A DNA stretch of 8,553 bases from an uncultured Bacilli bacterium (lineage in GTDB: Bacteria > Bacillota_I > Bacilli_A > RF39 > UBA660), in NCBI GenBank assembly GCA_944363745.1, contig CALVVD010000130.1:1-8553 (forward strand), in the 5' to 3' direction. Under the pieces are notes generated by a model. It worked only from the letters and a program-made list of their open reading frames with translations. It was not told the DNA's origin and made no database searches. Of the stretch, positions 1 through 5,678 are shown piece after piece (position 1 is the stretch's first letter; the number at the start of each line of letters is the position of its first letter). The translations under genes were made by a program, and so were the position numbers.

Positions 1-34
1 GGCAGCAGGTACAGATAAAGGTTGCTTCTTTCAT
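1..34 (-). CDS. Start of an unidentified gene, runs off left edge
   Basis: Minus-strand ATG at 34-32 preceded by a strong AGGAGG (48-43) with an 8-nt spacer. The 11 visible codons read MKEATFICTCC. The cysteine cluster CTCC could be the beginning of a metal-binding protein, but far too little is visible to assign a family. It lies on the same strand as the GTPase cargo genes and downstream of the palindrome at 117-161, so it may be their last operon member or be separately expressed. Confidence 0.5.
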   Translation of the reverse strand, partial: MKEATFICTCC

Positions 35-116
35 GGTATTTTCCTCCTAATTTTTAACTCCTGGTTGCCCCAGGGTATATCAGGAGGATAATATCTAATA
101 GTTCTTATCCACTTTT

Positions 117-161
117 ACGTAGCAAAGTGGGGGAACTAAATGTTCCCCCACTTTGCTACGT
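117..161. repeat. Perfect 20-bp-arm palindrome (hairpin)
   Basis: Left arm 117-136 is the exact reverse complement of right arm 142-161, with a 5-nt loop (TAAAT). It contains a G5/C5 run, so the RNA or DNA hairpin would be very stable. It lies 20 bp past the stop codon of the small peptide gene on the minus strand. Neither side has a U-tract: the minus-strand continuation is AAAAGTGG and the plus-strand continuation is GCAGTC. It is therefore not a standard intrinsic terminator, although it would still protect or attenuate a minus-strand transcript. Confidence 0.9.
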
Positions 162-181
162 GCAGTCTAAAGTGCTTCGAT

Positions 182-289
182 TTAGCGCCTAGATGATATA
201 AGCCCGATTATAGCGCAAATAATAATTATAATGCCTACACCTGTTGGAGCTAGAAATAGTCCTATTAGAATTGCAATAATCCAACCCAT
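182..289 (-). CDS. 35-aa hydrophobic (membrane) peptide
   Basis: Small open frame of 35 codons plus TAA (184-182). It starts at ATG 289-287 behind a good ribosome binding site AAAGGGG (305-299, 9-nt spacer). The peptide begins MGWIIAILIGLF, has an AP-TGVG turn near residues 14-19, then a second run rich in Ile (IIIII), and ends in SSRR. This pattern fits one long or two short hairpin-forming transmembrane segments with a positively charged cytoplasmic tail. It lies 95 nt downstream of the second GTPase gene on the same strand, so it is probably co-transcribed with the GTPases. I do not recognise a family. It resembles small membrane peptides in general, including type I toxins, but no such function can be assigned. 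The strong SD and good codon structure support it as a real gene. Confidence 0.65.
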   Translation of the reverse strand: MGWIIAILIGLFLAPTGVGIIIIICAIIGLISSRR

Positions 290-384
290 TTTTAAATTCC
301 CCTTTCTATTTCTACACTATTTCCAATTAGAGCGTTTGGCTTACATATCTCCCAATAAAGGTAGGAGTTAAAGCGTAAATATTA

Positions 385-1182
385 CTAGTCCGTATTATAA
401 ACACATAAAGATAAGTCATCGATTACTTCTTCCAGTAAATTCTTGACTCCGTACCCGTTATGAGCACAACAAGGGAATATTCTATATGAGTCAATGGAGA
501 AATAATCGGCAACGATTTCTATTTTCTTTTCCAATGCATCTTCTAATTCTGAGAAGCTCTCACCTTCTCTGCTTGCAGCACCTAACTTATCCGCATAATT
601 TAGGGCAACTACAACTTTATCCCGAGCATCCTGTGCAGGGAATAAACGATTCATTGCTTCCTCATCTACAGAAAAATCTCGTTGGTCTGCCCTCAGAACA
701 TATACAACGCTAGGGGAGTATTGAACTAGTTCCGTGTACCATTTTATGTATTTCTGGTCGGCCTGCATACTCTCCCCTACACCTGGGAGGTCGCATAGAC
801 ATAAATAATACATTGGGTCTGAACCTAAGCGGAAGAAGGCTGCATCTATTTCAGATGTACATGGCATTATATCGTCTACAGGAAAGACTGTATGTCCGAT
901 AATATAATTCAGTAAAGTGGATTTCCCATACCCTGTTTTACCAATAAACATCACAGGCAGAGTGGATATTTCTGCCTTATAATCGAAAAAGGGAAGTGAA
1001 GGTACGTTCCAACGATATGTATTCTTAATGTTTACTCGGTGGCTCCGCCCATCGAAGAAATTCTTTAAGTCTGAGTCATCGTATTCCCATATCTGTTGAT
1101 CCCTTAACTCGGCAAAGCACGGGAAACGCTTGATTAACGTGTCAAGCTGTGAAGTATATTTCAAGTTCATAGACAAAGCCAT
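385..1182 (-). CDS. YfjP-like TRAFAC GTPase (GTPase B)
   Basis: 265-aa P-loop GTPase. Visible motifs: G1 GKTGYGKST (residues 81-89), probable G2 threonine in PCTSE (about 109), G3 DLPGVGES (131-138), G4 NYAD (195-198, where NKxD is usual) and a G5-like CCAHN (238-242). The segment after G3 (VLRADQRDFSVDEE) resembles the same region of the neighbouring GTPase, which has LLKGDDRAYSTDE. This is typical of the Era/Septin-like YfjP/YkfA/YeeP GTPases found on prophages and islands. About 75 residues precede the G domain, and almost nothing follows it. The start ATG at 1182 has AGGGGAAA upstream; the internal Met5 has no better site. The gene follows GTPase A with a 24-nt gap, so the two are surely co-transcribed. 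The unusual G4 may alter nucleotide specificity or affinity. No transmembrane segment is seen. The cellular role is unknown; partnership with GTPase A is inferred from adjacency and shared motifs. Confidence 0.88.
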   Translation of the reverse strand: MALSMNLKYTSQLDTLIKRFPCFAELRDQQIWEYDDSDLKNFFDGRSHRVNIKNTYRWNVPSLPFFDYKAEISTLPVMFIGKTGYGKSTLLNYIIGHTVFPVDDIMPCTSEIDAAFFRLGSDPMYYLCLCDLPGVGESMQADQKYIKWYTELVQYSPSVVYVLRADQRDFSVDEEAMNRLFPAQDARDKVVVALNYADKLGAASREGESFSELEDALEKKIEIVADYFSIDSYRIFPCCAHNGYGVKNLLEEVIDDLSLCVYNTD

Positions 1183-1206
1183 AATTATTTCCCCTGATCC
1201 ATAGCT

Positions 1207-2094
1207 TTATTTAAACGGCCACCAACTGGGGGTGTGTCTGTCTATCCAGTCCATAACATCTCTGCCAAAATCAACAACGGTGCTGACAACATCAGCAACA
1301 GAGTCTGCAACATCCCGTACAGCATCCACAACAACTTCAACAATACTCTTTTTTACGTGTTCACTTGCGGCTTCAGACTTAAACTTGTTGTCAACAGCCT
1401 TGAAGAGTGTGTAGTTTTTCTCTTTAGGCAAAGCAAACACGATTTCATCGACTAGCTTTGTCAGATTGTATTTTTCAGAAGCAGAAACCGGGATTACTTT
1501 TGACGCTGGGATATGGAACTGATCAGCGACAGCTTCCACCTTTCTTCCGATCTTTTGATACAGTTGCACCCCAGGTTCATGTTTCTCGTAGTTCCAATCC
1601 GAGTGCTCCCCAATACGATCTACTTGGTTAATCACAAAGAAAAAGGGCTTTCCTTGATTGATATGTGAAGATAGTAGTTGCTTGTAAAATGTTTCATCGG
1701 TAGAGTAAGCTCTATCATCTCCTTTAAGGAGCCAGAGAACCAGATCCAATTCTGGCAGAAGTTTTGCATATAACTGAGCATATTCTTCGTCCCGCTTCTG
1801 AGACTCACCTACACCAGGAACATCAAGGAGTTTGATCCCTTTGTTACCCATGTTTAAAATCACTTCTTGAGGATTTCGAGTACAAGCCTCAATATCGCTG
1901 ATAGGGCAAACATCTTGTCCGAATAGTGCATTGCAGAGACTAGACTTTCCTACCCCTGTTTTTCCAAAAATTCCCACCTTTGGCTCGTAGGACAAAACAG
2001 AGTTGATCTTGTCCTCGATTTTTTTCCTTTGCTCGTTAGTAAGATGGATTCCACGATTTTCTAATTCATCAAACCAAGAAGTATTTCCTGCCAT
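1207..2094 (-). CDS. YfjP-like TRAFAC GTPase with amphipathic C-terminus (GTPase A)
   Basis: 295-aa GTPase. Motifs: G1 GKTGVGKSS (residues 44-52), G2 CTR (71-73), G3 DVPGVGES (91-98), G4 NQVD (156-159), G5 SASEK (204-208). After the G domain (about residues 38-222), residues 245-282 form a Val/Asp/Ala-rich amphipathic helix (pattern VVDAVRDVADSVADVV), followed by an aromatic tail HTPSWWPFK. Such a tail suggests membrane contact or oligomerisation, as in dynamin-like or IRG-type GTPases; this is inference. I chose ATG 2094 because AGGAGG (2107-2102) sits 7 nt upstream. The longer frame starting at TTG 2142 adds 16 residues and lacks such a site. It is the first gene of the minus-strand cargo operon, driven from the region divergent to the XRE regulator. 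The family is known from defective prophages and genomic islands, where its function is poorly defined. Confidence 0.9.
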   Translation of the reverse strand: MAGNTSWFDELENRGIHLTNEQRKKIEDKINSVLSYEPKVGIFGKTGVGKSSLCNALFGQDVCPISDIEACTRNPQEVILNMGNKGIKLLDVPGVGESQKRDEEYAQLYAKLLPELDLVLWLLKGDDRAYSTDETFYKQLLSSHINQGKPFFFVINQVDRIGEHSDWNYEKHEPGVQLYQKIGRKVEAVADQFHIPASKVIPVSASEKYNLTKLVDEIVFALPKEKNYTLFKAVDNKFKSEAASEHVKKSIVEVVVDAVRDVADSVADVVSTVVDFGRDVMDWIDRHTPSWWPFK

Positions 2095-2160
2095 GACTGC
2101 GCCTCCTAATAATTTGTATTTGTTTATTCCTTCTTGAAACAACTCTATGCCCTAAAATTC

Positions 2161-2200
2161 ATTACCTCTTTTAGGTTTATTTTAACTCAAAAGAGGTAAT
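2161..2200. promoter_or_regulatory. Operator-like 12-bp inverted repeat
   Basis: Perfect dyad: ATTACCTCTTTT (2161-2172) and AAAAGAGGTAAT (2189-2200), separated by 16 bp. It lies in the intergenic region between the divergent XRE regulator and the GTPase operon. One arm falls in the spacer of the predicted GTPase promoter and the other just downstream of its -10 box. A related sequence GTAATCTTT recurs at 2197-2205 and 2220-2228. The most economical reading is an operator for the adjacent XRE protein that represses the GTPases, and possibly itself. Confidence 0.6.
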
Positions 2201-2208
2201 CTTTACAA
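2179..2208 (-). promoter_or_regulatory. Predicted promoter of the GTPase operon
   Basis: On the minus strand, TTGTAA (2208-2203) and TAAAAT (2184-2179) are separated by 18 bp, close to the vegetative sigma consensus. Transcription would start near 2172, leaving a leader of about 75 nt before the SD of GTPase A. The operator-like dyad overlaps the promoter. Confidence 0.5.
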
Positions 2209-2261
2209 GAGGCATTGTGTAATCTTTCTTTACATGGTAGTAGAGAAAGAGGTGCAGGGGC

Positions 2262-2504
2262 ATTAAGATCGGAGAAGCTGTACGACAGAGGATCATAGAT
2301 ATTTGCCAGGAGCGGGATGTCTCTATTAACGCGCTCTCTATCAAGAGCGGTGTTACACAATCCACAGTCAATAACATTGTCAGCGGAAGAAATCACAGCA
2401 CTACAATCTCCACGATCAAGAAACTGTGTGATGGACTCGGGATCAGTATTCAAGACTTCTTTGACTCAGATTTATTTCTTAATTTGGAACAGGAGATTAA
2501 ATAA
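2262..2504 (+). CDS. XRE-family (Cro/C1-type) repressor with apparent ATT start
   Basis: 80-aa helix-turn-helix protein. The frame reads KIGEAVRQRIIDICQERD at the N-terminus, then an HTH with SINALSIKSGVTQSTVNNIVSG (about residues 22-43), STTISTIKKLCDGLGIS, and an acidic FFDSDLF tail ending LEQEIK, a familiar layout for small XRE regulators of Clostridia. The reading frame is open from 2244, after a TAG at 2241, but contains no ATG, GTG or TTG before the HTH. ATT at 2262 is preceded by AAAGAGGTG with a 7-nt spacer, so a rare ATT start is the best call; ATC at 2268 is a second possibility. It is divergent from the GTPase operon and adjacent to the dyad at 2161-2200, so it probably regulates that operon. 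Confidence 0.8.
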   Translation: MKIGEAVRQRIIDICQERDVSINALSIKSGVTQSTVNNIVSGRNHSTTISTIKKLCDGLGISIQDFFDSDLFLNLEQEIK

Positions 2505-2531
2505 CCCATGGACGGTCTGCGCCCATGGGTT
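2503..2531. terminator. Bidirectional terminator hairpin between convergent genes
   Basis: The arms AACCCATGG (2503-2511) and CCATGGGTT (2523-2531) are perfectly complementary with an 11-nt loop. The left arm overlaps the stop codon of the XRE gene. T-rich sequence follows on the plus strand (TTATCGTTTATCGTTTATAG), and ATTTAAT follows on the minus strand. It lies between the XRE gene and the convergent 60-aa HTH gene. The plus-strand tail also contains a short tandem ATCGTTT repeat. Confidence 0.6.
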
Positions 2532-2544
2532 TATCGTTTATCGT

Positions 2545-2727
2545 TTATAGTTTAGCTTGTGTGCGGATGTATTCTTCTACGGCCTGACGTGGGATTCGCC
2601 ACACACGGCCATTCCGATATGCCTTGAGACTGCCACTTGCTAAGAGCTCGTATAGAGCATTTTTCCCGATTTTTAGAATCTCCGCAACTTGTTCTGACGT
2701 AAGAAGATCATCAATCCCTTCCAGCAT
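2545..2727 (-). CDS. Excisionase-family small HTH protein
   Basis: 60-aa protein of the excisionase/MerR-like HTH_17 type. LLTSEQVAEILKIGKNALYELL (about 8-29) is the helix-turn-helix, followed by a wing with GSLKAYRNGRVWRIPRQAVEEYI, which is the family signature. It overlaps the end of the upstream 108-aa gene by 17 nt and has AAAGGAGTG upstream of its ATG, so it is translationally coupled. The element has a second, clearly related protein next to the integrase at 5846, which is the better candidate for the true Xis. This copy is last in the mobilization operon and may instead control mob or transfer gene expression. Small and complete. Confidence 0.85.
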   Translation of the reverse strand: MLEGIDDLLTSEQVAEILKIGKNALYELLASGSLKAYRNGRVWRIPRQAVEEYIRTQAKL

Positions 2728-3037
2728 CTGGGCACTCCTTTCCGCAGTTCTGACAGTGTGTTACGCTACATACCGGGCATAGACACTCGGCCCTACTTTT
2801 CTTCTTTTCACGGTTTCTAGGCTTGCACTGCCTGGACAAGAGCCCCATCTTAGCAAGTTGCTGATAAGTGGCAACTTCATTCCTGCCCATCTGAAGGGCA
2901 ATCTCCGATATGGAGACACCATCCCAGTATGATTCTTTTAAAGTGTTTAGATCATCTGCACTCCAGTAATCTCCAGAGCGTTCCGGTAGTTTTTTTCCGC
3001 TTCTTAAAGCAATCAATTCGTTCTGATAACTGCTCAT
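2711..3037 (-). CDS. HTH plus zinc-ribbon hypothetical protein
   Basis: 108 aa, no family I can name. Residues about 24-66 (SADDLNTLKESYWDGVSI, SEIALQMGRNEVATYQQL, AKMGL) look like a Myb/homeodomain-like or sigma-factor-like helix-turn-helix. A basic linker (RNREKKKSR) follows, and then a cysteine cluster CLCPVC ... HCQNCGKEC (about 85-103), consistent with a zinc-binding knuckle. The ATG at 3037 follows GGAAGGAGAG. It lies 124 nt after the relaxase and overlaps the next gene by 17 nt. A role as a DNA-binding accessory factor of the mobilization module is plausible from position and domains only. Confidence 0.8.
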   Translation of the reverse strand: MSSYQNELIALRSGKKLPERSGDYWSADDLNTLKESYWDGVSISEIALQMGRNEVATYQQLAKMGLLSRQCKPRNREKKKSRAECLCPVCSVTHCQNCGKECPDAGRD

Positions 3038-3161
3038 TGGGCCTCACTCTCCTTCCTTGCAGATACAGAATTTACTTTGATGTTAGTACGCTCCGAACGA
3101 TTATCCACCTTGATGGAAAAGTATCTGAGGGTGTATAGGAGAGTAACGAAGAAAATTATAC

Positions 3162-3617
3162 TTAGTTATCAGGGACTAGCTCCACTCTCCATTGAGGCAT
3201 AAGGGACTGAATGTAATTTCGGAATGCCCAATAATCAGAGGGGCCCGCACTGAACTTGGAACCATCTATAAAGCTGACAGTATTGAGAACAAAATGCAGA
3301 TGTACATAATCTGTGTCTGAATGGAGAGCAAAGACGATTTGAAAGCAATCTCCCCAATACCGACAGATCTGATAACCGTATTCCATAGCTTCATAATAAG
3401 CCAGGACTTCATTCTTTGAAAAAGAGAGGATCATGTGGCGAACCTGCCTGCCATCTGTTTTCTGCCACAGCTGTTTAACTAGCTGCATCTGAAAGACGGC
3501 ATAATCTGGATCGACAGCTAGACCACCATAGTAATCAGATCGGAGCACATAATTTACGACATTCGCCAAAGCCTCTTCACCTTCATAGGAATGGTTCTTT
3601 ATTTTAAGTATTGGCAT
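3162..3617 (-). CDS. Minimal MOB-type relaxase (mobilization nuclease)
   Basis: 151 aa, matching the N-terminal relaxase/mobilization nuclease domain (MobA/VirD2-like). The histidine triad is clear in HSDTDYVHLHFVLN (His99, His106, His108), with a further His61 in RHMILSFS. The likely catalytic tyrosine is Tyr23 in NVVNYVLRSD; Tyr29 or Tyr30 are alternatives. These proteins nick oriT and stay attached to the 5' end during transfer through a co-resident conjugation system. Most family members have a long C-terminal helicase, primase or coiled-coil region. Here the protein stops right after the core, with a clean TAA and no sign of frameshift downstream, so it appears naturally minimal. It overlaps the end of mobC by 19 nt (coupled translation) and has GAGGTG upstream of its ATG. 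Confidence 0.88.
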   Translation of the reverse strand: MPILKIKNHSYEGEEALANVVNYVLRSDYYGGLAVDPDYAVFQMQLVKQLWQKTDGRQVRHMILSFSKNEVLAYYEAMEYGYQICRYWGDCFQIVFALHSDTDYVHLHFVLNTVSFIDGSKFSAGPSDYWAFRNYIQSLMPQWRVELVPDN

Positions 3618-3865
3618 ATCCGCTGCACCTCTTCTTTGATTTGTGATACTTCATTGCTGGGCTCCATAAGATTAAGAATTGATAATATGGGGCACAGGGT
3701 TCTCATGATTTCTTGCTTATTCTGCAAGGGTGTAATAGGCTGGTTCAACAACGATTTACGGATAAAGGCACTTGGAGTCATCCCACTTTCTGCAATCCGA
3801 GCATCGATGATCTTTGCTTCTTCTTCATTGCATCTAGCTTGATATGTTTTCTTTCTTTGCTGCAT
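3599..3865 (-). CDS. mobC: MobC-like relaxosome accessory protein
   Basis: 88-aa protein with a ribbon-helix-helix-like N-terminus: basic start MQQRKKTYQARCNEEEAKII, then ARIAESGMTPSAFIRKSLL (about 26-45), typical of bacterial mobilization MobC proteins that bind oriT and help the relaxase open the strands. The ATG at 3865 has AAGGAG 8-9 nt upstream. The last residues overlap the relaxase start by 19 nt. Being first in the operon and next to the gene-free region at 3866-4180 supports oriT being there. The C-terminal half is helical and not distinctive. Confidence 0.82.
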   Translation of the reverse strand: MQQRKKTYQARCNEEEAKIIDARIAESGMTPSAFIRKSLLNQPITPLQNKQEIMRTLCPILSILNLMEPSNEVSQIKEEVQRICQYLK

Positions 3866-4134
3866 GGTAAAGATCTCCTTTCTTATTTTTAATTATTTAG
3901 TAGCTAACACTGTAATTAAAAGATACTCCTATTTGCTATATAATCACTATATAGGGTCACAATGCCAGATATAGAGGAATCAATAGGCTAAAGTGAAAAA
4001 ACTCCTGCAATCAGCCGAATAAGGGATTATAAGAAATAGGTAGCAAGAAGACGATTTGTATTACATCTTCTTTACTGAGGATGTTACTGCATTATTAAAA
4101 ATTATTATTCATTATCTTGTCGAAGTATAAAATG
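3866..4134. other. Gene-free AT-rich region, candidate oriT and mob promoter
   Basis: No gene is supported here. The stretch contains an inverted repeat CTATATA (3936-3942) / TATATAG (3948-3954) with a 5-nt loop, immediately followed on the plus strand by GGGTCACAATGCCAG. A second, weaker dyad AAGAAGA (4045-4051) / TCTTCTT (4066-4072) is also present. A short inverted repeat followed by a conserved nick motif directly upstream of mobC is the usual oriT arrangement for relaxases of this type, so oriT is most likely here; the exact nick cannot be read. On the minus strand TTGTGA (3962-3957) and TATAGC (3940-3935), 16 bp apart, could be the mobC promoter, overlapping the dyad. Confidence 0.45.
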
Positions 4135-4163
4135 ACGGCCAACAGGAATACCCTGTTGGCCGT
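4135..4163 (-). terminator. Intrinsic terminator of the SF3 helicase gene
   Basis: Perfect 12-bp stem ACGGCCAACAGG (4135-4146) / CCTGTTGGCCGT (4152-4163) with a 5-nt loop. On the minus strand it is followed by CATTTTATA and lies 17 nt past the helicase stop codon. Confidence 0.8.
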
Positions 4164-4180
4164 TATCTATTTAGGAGATT

Positions 4181-5530
4181 CTAAATTGTCATTACAGGTT
4201 GATTGTCATATTTAACCAAGGTAATTCCGAACCACCCGTTCCCTGGATTGCCACCATCTCTCCATTTGGAGTGTACTAATTTTCCCTCAAATATTTTAGA
4301 AAGACGCTGCCCAAACCCATTTTCAGGAATGGGTTGAAAGCCTTGGCCTCTACAAAAATTTTGATATGCTTTATATAGATCGTGAGTATGTGTTTTTCTA
4401 CTAGGATCAATGAGACAGCATTCATCTACAAATGCCTCGATTACTTCATTTGGCGTTAGATGATATTCAAGATCAGGAAGAATCAAACCTCCAGAAAATT
4501 GGTAGTTTCTTGCTTGTAAATTCCAATAATAGCCGAGAGCTTTATTAACAACAGCTTCGCTTTCTGCACATAGGCGAGCAAATAAGTTCGGGTCTGCATC
4601 TGCCCTAGCAACAGATGTTGTAAAGGGAATACAAATAATGCGATCGAGAAATGCGGGATCATATTTTTTGAACAAAAGGGGATGATTTGTTGAAAATAGC
4701 AGTTTGCAATGGCTATAGACAAAGTTTGGATTCTTATACTTTGCCTCTTGCGTAATTCGATCATTTCCCGTCATCATTTTTATAATTGCAATGGCATTGG
4801 GAGATAGTTGTCCATTAGGTAAATCCATAGAAGCGTTAAGGCAACTATAAACTAGTTGATCTGGGAGAAATTGGCTCCCCAAGCGATTCATATTCAAAGA
4901 AGAAATCTTCCCACGCGGGAAAAATTGCTCAATAAATCGACCAAGGACACTTTTACCTGAATTAGGTACTCCTTGAAGAAGAAAGAACACTTTAGCATTT
5001 ATATCAGGCGTAAGAATATATCCCAGCATTTCCCAAAGCCTATTTTGGAGCGTGAGATTATTCCCAGCAATACGCGAGAAAAATTCATCTGTAACTGGAG
5101 TGTTGCCCAAAATGTTTCCGTAGGGATAGTAACAGACATTGAGAGCATAGGTTATCGTAGGGTAATGATGCATATTTTCAGGAGTAGATTCGATAAATTC
5201 ATGTGTAAAAATATTTACGACACCATTTCTAAAACCAAGCCACCCATTGTATTCAGCCGGCTCACATATAGGATGGTTTTGGTGCAGTAGAAAAAAAAGA
5301 GTGTCTTTGATATATCGTTTAGTGAGAAATTTTAGATCATCCTCCTTTTCGGTTTGTACTAAAAAGTTTAATATGCCTTGTTCTAACTCGTAATCGGTTG
5401 TAAGCTGATAGCAATGTGAATAGAGATTAAAGTAAAGGAGATCTTCATTGATTTTAATTAAGGGAGATTGGTGAGCAATCTTGTTAGCCAATTCAAATGG
5501 CGGCGGAAGTGGAGAAATTATACGTGGCAT
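4181..5530 (-). CDS. D5/P4-type superfamily 3 replication helicase
   Basis: 449 aa. An N-terminal D5_N-like region (about 1-150) contains the typical WLGFRNGVVNI segment. The SF3 AAA+ core follows: Walker A GVPNSGKS (187-194), Walker B region LNASMDL (Asp236), sensor LLFSTNHP (Asn282) and arginine finger FLDRIICIPF (Arg297). The C-terminus, about 380-445, ends in a winged-helix-like region (YKAYQNFCRGQGF ... GFGQRLSKIF). Such helicases unwind the origin of P4-like satellites, phages and mobile islands. No primase (AEP or TOPRIM) domain precedes it, so priming must come from the host or elsewhere on the element. I start at ATG 5530, since the frame's earlier GTG at 5539 overlaps the SD GAGGTG itself. 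It is monocistronic, with its own promoter and terminator. Confidence 0.88.
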   Translation of the reverse strand: MPRIISPLPPPFELANKIAHQSPLIKINEDLLYFNLYSHCYQLTTDYELEQGILNFLVQTEKEDDLKFLTKRYIKDTLFFLLHQNHPICEPAEYNGWLGFRNGVVNIFTHEFIESTPENMHHYPTITYALNVCYYPYGNILGNTPVTDEFFSRIAGNNLTLQNRLWEMLGYILTPDINAKVFFLLQGVPNSGKSVLGRFIEQFFPRGKISSLNMNRLGSQFLPDQLVYSCLNASMDLPNGQLSPNAIAIIKMMTGNDRITQEAKYKNPNFVYSHCKLLFSTNHPLLFKKYDPAFLDRIICIPFTTSVARADADPNLFARLCAESEAVVNKALGYYWNLQARNYQFSGGLILPDLEYHLTPNEVIEAFVDECCLIDPSRKTHTHDLYKAYQNFCRGQGFQPIPENGFGQRLSKIFEGKLVHSKWRDGGNPGNGWFGITLVKYDNQPVMTI

Positions 5531-5574
5531 AGAATACACCTCGTTTCATAGTGTGTAGTTCAAATCTTATATGT

Positions 5575-5603
5575 ATATTAGCACAAACAATTTCAATATT
5601 CAA
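5575..5603 (-). promoter_or_regulatory. Predicted promoter of the SF3 helicase gene
   Basis: On the minus strand TTGAAT (5603-5598) and TAATAT (5580-5575) are separated by exactly 17 bp, near-consensus for the vegetative sigma factor, with a leader of about 40 nt before the helicase ATG. Confidence 0.65.
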
Positions 5604-5615
5604 TTTATTTAAATA

Positions 5616-5678
5616 AAAGCTGGAACATTAGAACAATAATATCCTATTATTGCCTATTTGTTCTAGTGTTCCAGCTTT
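5616..5678. repeat. Long imperfect palindrome in AT-rich DNA, candidate replication origin
   Basis: Arms 5616-5636 and 5658-5678 are complementary at 20 of 21 positions (AAAGCTGGAACA core, then T/C, then TAGAACAA). The enclosed 21 nt has a further AATAAT/ATTATT inner stem. It lies directly behind the helicase promoter, in very AT-rich DNA, between the divergent helicase and xis-int transcripts. A helicase-proximal, AT-rich, structured non-coding region is the natural place for the origin used by an SF3 helicase; no iterons are obvious, so the role is inferred. Confidence 0.5.

Noticed and set aside
2095..2142. Longer start of GTPase A at TTG 2142
   Set aside because: It adds 16 residues without a good ribosome binding site, whereas ATG 2094 has AGGAGG at a 7-nt spacer.
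2177..2453. Minus-strand frames antisense to the XRE gene
   Set aside because: They have no family resemblance and no SD, and overlap a clear HTH protein on the other strand.
4973..5290. Plus-strand 105-codon frame inside the helicase gene
   Set aside because: It is antisense to a well-supported SF3 helicase and its translation shows no domain features.
5531..5539. GTG start of the SF3 helicase at 5539
   Set aside because: The GTG is part of the GAGGTG that serves as SD for ATG 5530, so it is unlikely to be the start.
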